This document shows positions 8,601 through 16,464 of a DNA stretch of 64,000 bases, in pieces. The notes under the pieces are model-generated. The model saw nothing but the letters and a program-made list of their open reading frames with translations. It was not told where the DNA came from and made no database searches. The position numbers were made by a program, and so were the translations under genes. The stretch spans positions 43,917 through 107,916 of the forward strand of contig LFKV01000039.1 of NCBI GenBank assembly GCA_001189345.1. Direction: 5' to 3'. Source of the stretch: Candidatus Paraburkholderia kirkii (GTDB taxonomy: Bacteria; Pseudomonadota; Gammaproteobacteria; Burkholderiales; Burkholderiaceae). Numbering within the stretch: the stretch's first letter is position 1; each line of letters begins with the position of its first letter.

Positions 8601-8695
8601 AACCGGACATTTCTAATGAGCCCAAAACCCGACATTACTAAAAAGCTCTGACATCAAAAATGTTGATAATTAACATTATGTAAAGTCAAACTCCC
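8600..8695. mobile_element. Solo terminal remnant of an insertion sequence (IS21-like)
   Basis: An AT-rich island of ~95 bases between two truncated genes. On the minus strand it contains two spaced copies of AATGTC(G/C)GGTTT (AATGTCGGGTTTTGGGCTC and AAATGTCCGGTTTCA) beginning at TGATGTCAGAGC. Repeated terminal motifs of this type are common in IS21-family ends. No transposase remains. It removed the 5' end of the ABC ATPase gene on one side and the last codons of the sigma factor gene on the other. The family call is tentative. Confidence 0.45.
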
Positions 8696-9933
8696 GCTCC
8701 CGCGCATTCTTCGCAAGCGATACCGCGCGCTCGAACTCCACACGCGCCTCATCCTTGCGTCCCAGCTTCGCCAGCAGATCCGCGCGCACGCTCGGTAGTC
8801 AGTGATAGTTCTTGAGCGCAGGCGCATCGCGCAATGCGTCGACGACCGGAAGCGCTTCCTCGGGCCCGTACGCCATGCTCACCGCGACCGCCCGATTCAG
8901 CTCGACCACCGGCGTCGGCGCGATCTGTATCAGCGCGTCGTAGAGCGCGACGATCATCGGCCAGTCGGTGTCGGCGGCGCGCGGCGCGCGCATGGCACGC
9001 CGCGAGCGCCGCCCAGCGCCTCCGAACGCCGCAAGGCCGCGAGCCCGCGCCGGATCAGGAGCGGATCCCAGCGGCTGCGGTCCTGATCCGGCAACAGCAC
9101 CGGCCGGCCTTGCCGGTCGACCCGCGCCTTCGTGCGCGACGCCTGAATCTCCATCAGCGCGACCAGCCCGTGAATCTCGCTTTCGTCGGGCATCAGCTCG
9201 GCGAGAATGCGCCCGAGCCGCAACGCGTCTTCGCACAAGCCCGGACGCATCCAGTCGTCGCCGGCGGTCGCCGAATAGCCTTCGTTGAAAATCAGATAGA
9301 TGACTTCGAGCACCGACCCGAGCCGCGCCGCGCGCGCGTCTGCCTTCGCACCGCGAACGGCACGCGGGCCGCCGAGAGCGTGCGCTTTGCCCACACGATG
9401 CGCTGCGCGATGGTCGGCTCCGGCACGAGAAACGCACGCGCGATTTCATCGGTCGTCAGACCGCCGATCAGGCGCAGCGTCAGCGCAGCGCGCGCATCGA
9501 CCGACAGCACCGGATGGCACGCCGTGAAGATGAGCCGCAAAAGATCGTCGCCGATATCGTCCTCGCGCGCGGCATCGAGCGCATCGACGAAATCGGGCGT
9601 GACGTGCGCCTCCTGCGCGTCGAGATCGCGCCCGTACTCCTCGTGCTTCCTCGCATGCAGCGCGTGCTGCCGCAGACGGTCGAGCGCCTTGTTCCTAGCT
9701 GTCGTCATGAGCCACGCTCCTGGCTTCTCGGGCACGCCCGTCGCGCTCCAGTGCTCCAGAGTGGCGACGAACGCGTCCTGCGCCAACTCCTCGGCGAGCG
9801 CGACGTCGCGCACGACCCGCGCCACGCTCGCGATCACCTTCGCGGACTCGATGCGCCATACCGCGTCGATGGCGCGCCGGGCAGCATCGTCCGCGGCCCC
9901 GGTCCCGCCGATCCTGTTCTGGCGCCCGCTCAC
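8688..9933 (-). pseudogene. ECF42-type RNA polymerase sigma factor, multiply disrupted
   Basis: The start is best placed at the GTG at 9933, which overlaps the stop of the VOC gene (GTGA), giving VSGRQNRIGG. Region 2 is clear: ARRAIDAVWRIESAKVIASV and LAEELAQDAFVATLEHW. Region 4 follows in GGLTTDEIARAFLVPEPTIA. The long C-terminal extension typical of ECF42 (LIFNEGYSATAGDDW, VVELNRAVAVSMAYGPE) is spread over three frames with shifts near 9320 and 9000. A TGA sits in the KNYH-LPSVRADLLAKLG stretch at 8799-8801. The 3' end is replaced by an IS remnant at ~8690. ECF42 genes are normally linked to YCII-domain genes, and one lies upstream here, confirming the subgroup. Confidence 0.85.
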
Positions 9934-10328
9934 GCTGCTTCCGGGTTCATGTACACGAGCTCCCATATGTGCCCGTCCGGATCCTCGAAGCCGTGGCCGT
10001 ACATGAAGCCGTGATCCTGCGGCTCGCGCGGCGCGCGCCCGCCCGCGGCGACGGCCTTCGCGACGAGTTCATCGACCTCCGCCCTGCTCTCGCACGACAG
10101 ACACACAAGCGTTTCGGTGCCGCTATGCGCATCGGCAATCGGCTTTTCGGTGAAAGTCTGGAAGAACTGCTTGACGAACAGCATCGCGTGGATGTTTTCG
10201 CCGATGACGAGGCACGCGGCGGCGGCGTTCGTAAAGGCCGCATCGAAGCTCATGCCGAGCGCCTTGAAAAACGTCATCGAGCGTTTGAGATCCCGAACCG
10301 GCAGGTTCACGAAAATCTGCTTGTGCAT
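9930..10328 (-). CDS. VOC-superfamily (glyoxalase/bleomycin-resistance-like) protein
   Basis: A complete 132-residue protein starting MHKQIFVNLPVRDLKRSMTF. The two beta-alpha-beta-beta-beta modules of the vicinal-oxygen-chelate fold are visible, ending in GFEDPDGHIWELVYMNP, where the Glu is a usual metal ligand. Proteins of this sort are annotated as extradiol dioxygenase or glyoxalase-like; the substrate is unknown. It sits between the YCII gene and the sigma factor gene on the same strand and overlaps the sigma start by four bases, so it belongs to the ECF42 operon. It is the only intact gene of that operon. Confidence 0.88.
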   Translation of the reverse strand: MHKQIFVNLPVRDLKRSMTFFKALGMSFDAAFTNAAAACLVIGENIHAMLFVKQFFQTFTEKPIADAHSGTETLVCLSCESRAEVDELVAKAVAAGGRAPREPQDHGFMYGHGFEDPDGHIWELVYMNPEAA

Positions 10329-10424
10329 GGTGCATTTCTCCAGTTTGGAAAACGGCGTCTGCGATGCGAGGAGGCTCGATCGAGGCCATCGAATGCACGA
10401 CGAACCGGGTACGGAGAAATCGAC

Positions 10425-10755
10425 TCAAGAATAGCAAGGCCCCACCTTGCGGACTTCGATGGTGCACCACGCCGCAGCCGGGCATTCGGCGGCAATTGCG
10501 ACCGCTTCCGAGTGCGTTTCGCAGTCGACGAGGAAAAAACCGCCGATCATCTCCTTGGCTTCGGCGAACGGACCGTCGATGATCCTCGCGTTGCCGCCGG
10601 TGCCCGTGACGCGCGCCGCGTCCTTCAGCGACGTCAACGATTCGCACGCCTGCAGCACCCCGCGCGCCTTTAATCCATCGGCAAACTGCGCCATCTGACG
10701 ATAGGCCTCGCGCCCTTCTTCCTGCGTGCGCTGGCCACGCTGCTTCACCGGCGCG
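10425..10755 (-). pseudogene. YciI/YCII-related protein, N-terminally truncated
   Basis: The conserved core is present: EEGREAYRQMAQFADGLKA, then ARIIDGPFAEAKEMIGGFF with the DGPF signature, and a C-terminal IEVRKVGPC. This is the YCII companion that accompanies ECF42 sigma factors. The first residues of the family (a short beta strand ending in EP) are missing. Upstream of about 10755 the DNA belongs to an aldo/keto reductase fragment on the other strand, so the 5' end, with start and promoter, has been lost at a rearrangement junction. An accidental ATG at 10781 could give a chimeric N-terminus. Confidence 0.72.
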
Positions 10756-10759
10756 GTCG

Positions 10760-11024
10760 GCAAGGCGGGCGCGATGTACACCGAGCGCTACTGGCACGAG
10801 CGCGAGTTCCACACCATCGAGCAGATCAACCGGATCGTCGCGCCGACCGGGCGCTCGCCTGGGTGCTGGCGAATCCGGCGGTGACCTCGGCGATCATCGG
10901 CGCGAACCGGCCCGATCAGCTGGACGAGACGCTTGCGGCGGTCGATCAGCCGATCGATCCGGAGATCAAGGCGAAGCTCGACGAGGCGACGCGCGAGTAC
11001 CACTTCGGCGACGCGCTGCGCTGA
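10760..11024 (+). pseudogene. Aldo/keto reductase, C-terminal fragment
   Basis: The last ~85 residues of an aldo/keto reductase in two frames: AMYTERYWHEREFHTIEQIN, then after a shift/deletion near 10848 ALAWVLANPAVTSAIIGANR and LDETLAAVDQPIDPEIKAKL, ending YHFGDALR and a TGA at 11022-11024. The ANPAVTSAIIGANRPDQ segment is the NADP-binding C-terminal signature. No 5' part remains; it abuts the YCII fragment. It is unrelated to the intact aldo/keto reductase at 40399-41427. Confidence 0.78.
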
Positions 11025-11029
11025 TTTTT

Positions 11030-11905
11030 CCGGGCCGCGCGCGCCCGATAGAACCTTTCGAGCGAATAAATCGCGAGCGCGGTCTAGATCGCGCCGTAGC
11101 CGATCAGCTGATTGTGCCCGAAGAATTCCTGGTAGATCATCACGCCGATCAGCAATTGCAGCGTCGGCGTGACGTACTGGATGAGCCCGAGCATCGACAG
11201 CGGAATGCGCCGCGCGCCCGCCGCGAAGAGCAGGAGCGGCACGGCGGTCACGGGTCCGGCCGCCGCGAGCAGCAGTTTCACGCCGGGCGACGCCTGCGCG
11301 AAACCACTGCCGCCGTGCGAGCTCAGGAAAAACAGATAGAGCAGCGCGACCGGGCACAGCAGCATGGTTTCGAGCGTGAGCCCTTCGAGCGCGCCGAGCG
11401 ATGCAGTCTTGCGCAGGAGGCCATAGCCGCCGAAAGTCAGCGCGAGCGCGAGGCTGATCCACGGCGGCGCACCGTTCACCCACGTCAGCCACAGGACGCC
11501 GAGCGCGGCGATCGTCACCGCGATCCACTGCACGGGCCGCAGCCGCTCGTGCAGGAACGCCATGCCGAACAGCACGTTGACGAGCGGATTGATGAAGTAG
11601 CCGAGGCTCGCCTCGACGATGCGCCCGTCGTTCACCGCCCAGATATAGATCCCCCAGTTGGCCGAAAGCAGCACGGCGCTCGCCGCGAAGCGCGCGAGCA
11701 GGCGCCTGTCGCGCAGCACGGGCCCGAGCCACTTCCACTGGCGGCGCGCCGTCATCACGATGAGCAGGAAAACCATCGACCACGCCATGCGGTGGGCGAG
11801 CATCTCGACCGCGCCGATCGAGTGCAAGGCCTTGAAGTAAATCGGAAAAAGGCCCCCAGATGGCAAAGGCCGCGAATGCGTAGACGACGCCTGGATTCGT
11901 TGTTC
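11030..11905 (-). pseudogene. rarD: EamA/RarD-family transporter, frameshift plus stop
   Basis: A ten-helix drug/metabolite transporter of the RarD subgroup. The N-terminus (NPGVVYAFAAFAIWG) and the rest (LFPIYFKALHSIGAVEMLAH onward) are in different frames because of one extra G in a run of four at ~11855. The middle is intact: YIWAVNDGRIVEASLGYFIN, NVLFGMAFLHERL and IQYVTPTLQLLIGV. The frame ends early at a TAG (11088-11086) where GYGAI should continue with Trp; TALAIYSLERFYRARAARK follows. The tail runs convergently into the aldo/keto reductase fragment. The start codon is not certain. Confidence 0.82.
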
Positions 11906-12185
11906 GATGCGTTGGGCGGGAATGCCGCGCACGAACGATCGGCTCGTTCGCGGCCGGCCGCTTGCCGTTGGTCCGGAAAGCGTTCCGCAAGGAATAGAAG
12001 CCGGATTTTAGTCGACGCACGGGGGTGGGCTCCAGCGGCGATCGCATCCTTTTGCGACCCGTTTCACGAACCCTTGGGCCGATTCGTGCTCGAACCCTGT
12101 GCGCGCAAGCCTTCCGAGGGGCCGGGCCAGCATGGCCCGACCTTGCCGATCGCCGTCAGCGATCCCGCCTGCCTACCATTCGCCA

Positions 12186-13241
12186 ATGAATAATCACACC
12201 CTCCAACAGAATTTCTTCCATATCCTGCTGTTCGTCGTCACGCTCGCGCTCGCGTGGGTGCTGCTGCCATTCTTCGGCGCCATCTTCTGGGGCGCGATTC
12301 TCGCCATCCTGTTCCAGCCGATGCAGCGCTATCTCGCGGCGCGGTTCGGCAAGCGCCGCAATCTCGCCGCGCTGGCCACGCTGGCTGCGGCGATTCTCAT
12401 CGTCATCATTCCGCTGGCTATCGTCGCCGTGACGCTCGTGCAGGAAATCGCCCTCGTCTATGCGCGGATCAAGAGCGGCGAGCTGAATTTCGGACTGTAC
12501 TTCCAGCACGTGCTGCACGCGCTGCCCGTCTCCGCGCAGCAACTGCTCGGGCGCTACGGCCTCGACGACATCGTGGGCGTGCAGCGGCGGCTGATGGAAG
12601 GCGCCGCGCAGATCAGCCAGTTCGCGGCGGCCCAGGCGCTGTCGATCGGGCAGAACACGTTTCAGTTCGTCGTGAGCTTCGGCGTGATGCTGTATCTGGT
12701 GTTCTTTCTGCTGCGCGACGGCGGCGAGATCGGCCGGCGCATCCGCCGCGCGATTCCGCTCGATCCCGAGCCCAAGCAGCACCTGATCGCGAAGTTCACC
12801 ACCGTGGTGCGCGCAACCGTCAAGGGGAATATCGCGGTCGCGGCGGTGCAGGGATTCCTCGGCGGGCTGATCTTCTGGATTCTCGGCATCAACGGTTCGC
12901 TGCTCTGGGGCGTGCTGATGGCGTTTCTGTCTCTGCTGCCGGCGGTCGGCGCGGCCATCGTCTGGGCGCCCGCCGCGATCTACTTCTTCATGACGGGCCA
13001 GATTTTCAAGGGACTGATTCTCGTCGCGTTCTGCGTCGTCGTGATCGGACTCGTGGACAACGTGCTGCGCCCGATTCTCGTCGGCAAGGACACGAAGATG
13101 CCGGACTGGGTCGTGCTCATCTCGACCCTCGGCGGCATGACGCTGTTCGGCATCAACGGCTTCGTGATCGGGCCACTGGTCGCGACGCTTTTCATGGCGA
13201 GCTGGGACCTGTTCTCGCAGGACGAGGTTGGCAACCAGTAG
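12186..13241 (+). CDS. AI-2E family transporter (TqsA/PerM-like)
   Basis: An intact inner-membrane protein of 351 residues. The start chosen is MNNHTLQQNFFHILLFVV, giving a normal cytoplasmic N-terminus; longer upstream readings are arginine-rich and unlikely. Helix pairs flank the long amphipathic segment (residues ~80-150). The family C-terminus is conserved (AVAAVQGFLGGLIFWILGIN, LLPAVGAAIVWAPAAIYF, LVDNVLRPILVGKDTKMPDW, GINGFVIGPLVATLF). Members export AI-2, act as Na/H antiporters or are of unknown cargo, so the substrate cannot be assigned. It converges with the spoVR operon, whose terminator lies just downstream. Confidence 0.9.
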   Translation: MNNHTLQQNFFHILLFVVTLALAWVLLPFFGAIFWGAILAILFQPMQRYLAARFGKRRNLAALATLAAAILIVIIPLAIVAVTLVQEIALVYARIKSGELNFGLYFQHVLHALPVSAQQLLGRYGLDDIVGVQRRLMEGAAQISQFAAAQALSIGQNTFQFVVSFGVMLYLVFFLLRDGGEIGRRIRRAIPLDPEPKQHLIAKFTTVVRATVKGNIAVAAVQGFLGGLIFWILGINGSLLWGVLMAFLSLLPAVGAAIVWAPAAIYFFMTGQIFKGLILVAFCVVVIGLVDNVLRPILVGKDTKMPDWVVLISTLGGMTLFGINGFVIGPLVATLFMASWDLFSQDEVGNQ

Positions 13242-13244
13242 ACG

Positions 13245-13274
13245 AAAAAAAAACGGCTCTGGATGCCAGAGCCG
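13245..13274 (-). terminator. Intrinsic terminator of the spoVR operon
   Basis: A perfect 9-bp stem CGGCTCTGG / CCAGAGCCG with a three-base loop (13254-13274). On the minus strand it is followed by nine T (A run at 13245-13253). It lies 25 bases beyond the spoVR stop and also separates this gene from the convergent AI-2E gene. Confidence 0.88.
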
Positions 13275-13298
13275 GGGTGGTTCGAATGCCTGTGACGT

Positions 13299-14822
13299 TC
13301 AGCGCGAATTCGGCGCCACATAACGGCACTCGAACCGCTTCCTGACCGTTCCGTTCTCATCGACGCTTTCCAGATAGACGTCGAACTGCCACAAGCGCGC
13401 CATGTGCTTGAGCACCTCGTCGCTGTCGTTCGACAGATGCCGGTTGTCGGTCATGAAGTGACGCAGCGTCAGGCTGCGGTCGCCGCGCGTGTTGACCGAA
13501 TACACCTGAATGTTCGGCTCGCGATGGTGAATGTCGTATTGCCGCGACAATGCCTGGCGCACATAGCGATAGCCGCTGTCGTCGTGAATGGCCGACACTT
13601 CGAGCGCGTCGCGCATGTCGTCGTCGAGAATCGAGAAGAGACGCATCTCGCGGATCAGGTGCGGCGACAGATACTGCGCGATGAAGCTCTCGTCCTTGAA
13701 GTTGCGCATCGCGTAGTGCAGGGATTCCAGCCAGTCGCTGCCCGCGAGATCCGGAAACCACTCGCGGTCCTCGTCGGTCGGGTTTTCGCAGATGCGGCGG
13801 ATGTTGCTCATCATCGAAAAGCCGAGCGCGTACGGATTGATGCCGCTGTAATACGGCTTCGTCACCGGCGGCTGATACACTACGTTCGAATGCAAGTGCA
13901 GGAACTCCATCATGAAGCCGTCTTCCAGGCGGCCTTCGTTGTAGAGCGTGTTGAGCAGCGTGTAGTGCCAGAACGTCGCCCAGCCTTCGTTCATGACCTG
14001 CGTCTGGCGCTGCGGGTAGAAGTACTGGCCGATCTTGCGCACGATGCGGATGACTTCCCGCTCCCACGGCTCCAGGAGCGGCGCGTTCTTTTCCGCGAAA
14101 TACAGCAGGTTTTCCTGCGGTTCCGGCGGGTAGCGGCTTTCGGTTTCTTCCGGCGAAGGCTCCTTCCCCTCCGGCAGCGTGCGCCAGAGCTCGTTGACCT
14201 GCGACTGCAGATACGCCTCGCGCTCGCGGCGCATCGCCGCTTCCTTCGCAAGCGACAGCTTCTGCGGGCGCTTGTAGCGGTCGACGCCGTAATTCATCAG
14301 CGCGTGGCACGAGTCGAGCAGTTCCTCGACGCGGTCGAGGCCGTAACGTTCCTCGCACTCCGCGATGTAGTTCTTCGCGTACACGAGGTAATCGATGATC
14401 GCGTGCGCGTCCGTCCAGAGACGGAAGAGATAATTGCCCTTGAAGAACGAGTTGTGCCCGTACGCCGCATGCGCGATAACGAGCGCCTGCATCGTCATGG
14501 TATTTTCTTCCATGAGATACGCAATGCAGGGATTCGAATTGATGACGATCTCGTACGCGAGGCCCATCTGCCCGCGCCGATAGCTCTTTTCCGTCGAGAG
14601 AAAGTGCTTGCCGAACGACCAGTGCCGGTAATTCACCGGCATGCCGACGGACGCGTAGGCGTCCATCATCTGCTCGGCGCTGATGATCTCGAGCTGGATC
14701 GGATAGACGTCGAGCCCGTAGCGGTTCGCGACGCGCGAGATCTCGGCGTCGTACTCCTCGATCAGCTCGACCGTCCAGTCCGACGGGCACGGCAGCGGCC
14801 GCCGCTTTTCTGCAACATTCAT
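13299..14822 (-). CDS. ycgB: SpoVR family protein
   Basis: An intact 507-residue protein starting MNVAEKRRPLPCPSDW with an AAGGAAGG ribosome site. It has the SpoVR fold signatures: LDVYPIQLEIISAEQMMDAY, SFGKHFLSTEKSY, GLAYEIVINSNPCIAYLMEE, HAAYGHNSFFKGNYLFR, and VMNEGWATFWHYTLL with conserved His/Glu residues reminiscent of a metal site. The C-terminus ends RKRFECRYVAPNSR. The biochemical role is unknown. In Burkholderia and enterics it goes with YeaH and the kinase PrkA/YeaG in stationary-phase and nitrogen-starvation responses. It lies 137 bases after yeaH on the same strand, and a strong terminator ends the unit. No lesions seen. Confidence 0.93.
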   Translation of the reverse strand: MNVAEKRRPLPCPSDWTVELIEEYDAEISRVANRYGLDVYPIQLEIISAEQMMDAYASVGMPVNYRHWSFGKHFLSTEKSYRRGQMGLAYEIVINSNPCIAYLMEENTMTMQALVIAHAAYGHNSFFKGNYLFRLWTDAHAIIDYLVYAKNYIAECEERYGLDRVEELLDSCHALMNYGVDRYKRPQKLSLAKEAAMRREREAYLQSQVNELWRTLPEGKEPSPEETESRYPPEPQENLLYFAEKNAPLLEPWEREVIRIVRKIGQYFYPQRQTQVMNEGWATFWHYTLLNTLYNEGRLEDGFMMEFLHLHSNVVYQPPVTKPYYSGINPYALGFSMMSNIRRICENPTDEDREWFPDLAGSDWLESLHYAMRNFKDESFIAQYLSPHLIREMRLFSILDDDMRDALEVSAIHDDSGYRYVRQALSRQYDIHHREPNIQVYSVNTRGDRSLTLRHFMTDNRHLSNDSDEVLKHMARLWQFDVYLESVDENGTVRKRFECRYVAPNSR

Positions 14823-14959
14823 TTTGCCTTCCTTGTGCGCCTCGTCTGCCTCGGCGGACGCATTGCGTTGCCCGGTCTCGGGGCCCAGTCTGGAAACAAC
14901 ACGATCGTCCGTGCCTTCCAGCCGATACCCGCGCGTCTCGTTGTGCAAATGCCTCGTCG

Positions 14960-16225
14960 TTATGCGGCCGCCTGTTGCTTTTCGAACAGTTCGCGAAACA
15001 CCGGATAGATGTCCGCGGCCGAATCGACTTTCTTCATGGCCAGCTCGGTCGCGCCCATGGCAAGCTGAGCATACTCCAACCAGAGATTTTGCTCCTCCGG
15101 TGCAACTTGAATATAGGCAAAATACCGGACCCTCGGCAGGATGTATTCCGCCAGAAGCTTGCGGCATTTCGGGGAATCGTCCGTCCAGTTGTCGCCGTCC
15201 GATGCCTGAGCCCCGTAAATGTTCCATTCGGTCGGCGAATAGCGCTCGTCCATGATCTTTTTCATGAGCTCGAGCGCGCTCGACACTACCGTGCCCCCGC
15301 TTTCGGTCGAATGGAAGAAGGTGTCCTCGTCCACTTCCTCGGCGCGCGTATGGTGCCGGATGAACACGACCTCGATCTTCTCGTAGTTCCGCTGCAGGAA
15401 CAGATACAGCAGGATGAAGAAGCGCTTGGACAGGTCCTTGCGTTGCTCGTCCATCGAGCCGGAGACGTCCATCAGGCAGAACATCACCGCCTTGCTCGAA
15501 GGCGTGGGCTGCTTCACGCGGTTGATGTAGCGCAGATCGAACGGATCGATGAACGGAATGCGCGTGATCCGGCCCTGCACGATGACGATATCCGCTTCCA
15601 GCCGCGCGATTTCCTCCGGGTCGCCGTTGTCTTCCTTCAACTGTTCGAGTTGACGCTCCATCTCGCGCAGCTGCGTCGCGAGCGGCCAGCCGAGCGCGAT
15701 GCGGCGCCCGAGCGCGGAGCGCAACGATCTCACCACGTCGATGTTGTTCGGCGTGCCTTCCGCCGCCCAGCCCGCGCGCACGTTCTTCCAGGTCGGCACG
15801 GCGAGCAGCTGGGTCTTGACGAGACGCGGCAGCTCGAGATCGTCGAAGAAATACTGCATGAACTCTTCGCGTGACAGTTCGAAGACGAAATCGTCCTGGC
15901 CTTCGCCCTCGTTGCTGGCGCTCTTGCCGCCGCCGCCCGCCCCGCCCGGCGGACGCGGAATCTTGTCGCCGCGAATGTAATCCGCGTTGCCCGGATGGAC
16001 GTACTCGCGCTTGCCGCCCGGTCCGTGACGGAACGAGGGCTCCGAGATGTCCTTCTTCGGGATGGTGATGCTCTGAGTGCTTTGAATGTCCTTGATGCTG
16101 CGATCGCGCACCGCGTCGGAAACGGCGCGGCGAATGTAACTCTTGACGCGGCGCAGGAAGCGTTCGCGATTGGCGATGCTCTTGTTCTTGCCGGCTAACC
16201 TGCGGTCGATGATTTGGTGCAGCAC
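14960..16225 (-). CDS. yeaH: YeaH/YhbH family protein (DUF444, VWA-like)
   Basis: An intact protein of 421 residues. The start is a GTG at 16225 (reading LHQIIDRRLAGKNKS next) with a GGGAGA ribosome site; the overlapping ATG is out of frame. Basic N-terminal repeats (RERFLRRVKSYIRRAV) are followed by a Gly-rich linker (PPGGAGGGGKSAS) and a C-terminal von Willebrand-like domain with a MIDAS motif (FCLMDVSGSMDEQRKDL). The conserved FIRHHTRAEEVDEDTFF and SGGTVVSSALELM follow. It is the partner of kinase YeaG and of SpoVR, probably an adaptor in the stress-adaptation complex. It lies ~240 bases downstream of prkA and 137 upstream of spoVR. Confidence 0.93.
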   Translation of the reverse strand: MLHQIIDRRLAGKNKSIANRERFLRRVKSYIRRAVSDAVRDRSIKDIQSTQSITIPKKDISEPSFRHGPGGKREYVHPGNADYIRGDKIPRPPGGAGGGGKSASNEGEGQDDFVFELSREEFMQYFFDDLELPRLVKTQLLAVPTWKNVRAGWAAEGTPNNIDVVRSLRSALGRRIALGWPLATQLREMERQLEQLKEDNGDPEEIARLEADIVIVQGRITRIPFIDPFDLRYINRVKQPTPSSKAVMFCLMDVSGSMDEQRKDLSKRFFILLYLFLQRNYEKIEVVFIRHHTRAEEVDEDTFFHSTESGGTVVSSALELMKKIMDERYSPTEWNIYGAQASDGDNWTDDSPKCRKLLAEYILPRVRYFAYIQVAPEEQNLWLEYAQLAMGATELAMKKVDSAADIYPVFRELFEKQQAAA

Positions 16226-16464
16226 ATCCAGTCTCCCGCGTTATTGGCGAGGTGCGAGGCGCTGCGCGAACCTTGAATCTATCGCAGCGTCTCTGTCTCG
16301 CAAATTGTCCGCTGTGCCGCCCGGACGCAATTCGCGCGCCTGAACGACCAGCGGCATCCCAACTCCCGCGCTGCGCGGGACCGGAGCCCGGCGCCTGCGC
16401 GCCCGCTCCGGCCAACGGGTTTCACGATTGCAATGAAGCCAAGCGCTCTCCCTTGCACATTACA

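Noticed and set aside
13404..15008. A long plus-strand frame opposite spoVR, and a 1038-codon minus-strand frame running from spoVR through yeaH.
   Set aside because: The first is antisense to SpoVR. The second merges SpoVR with out-of-frame yeaH sequence; proper starts and ribosome sites define the separate genes.
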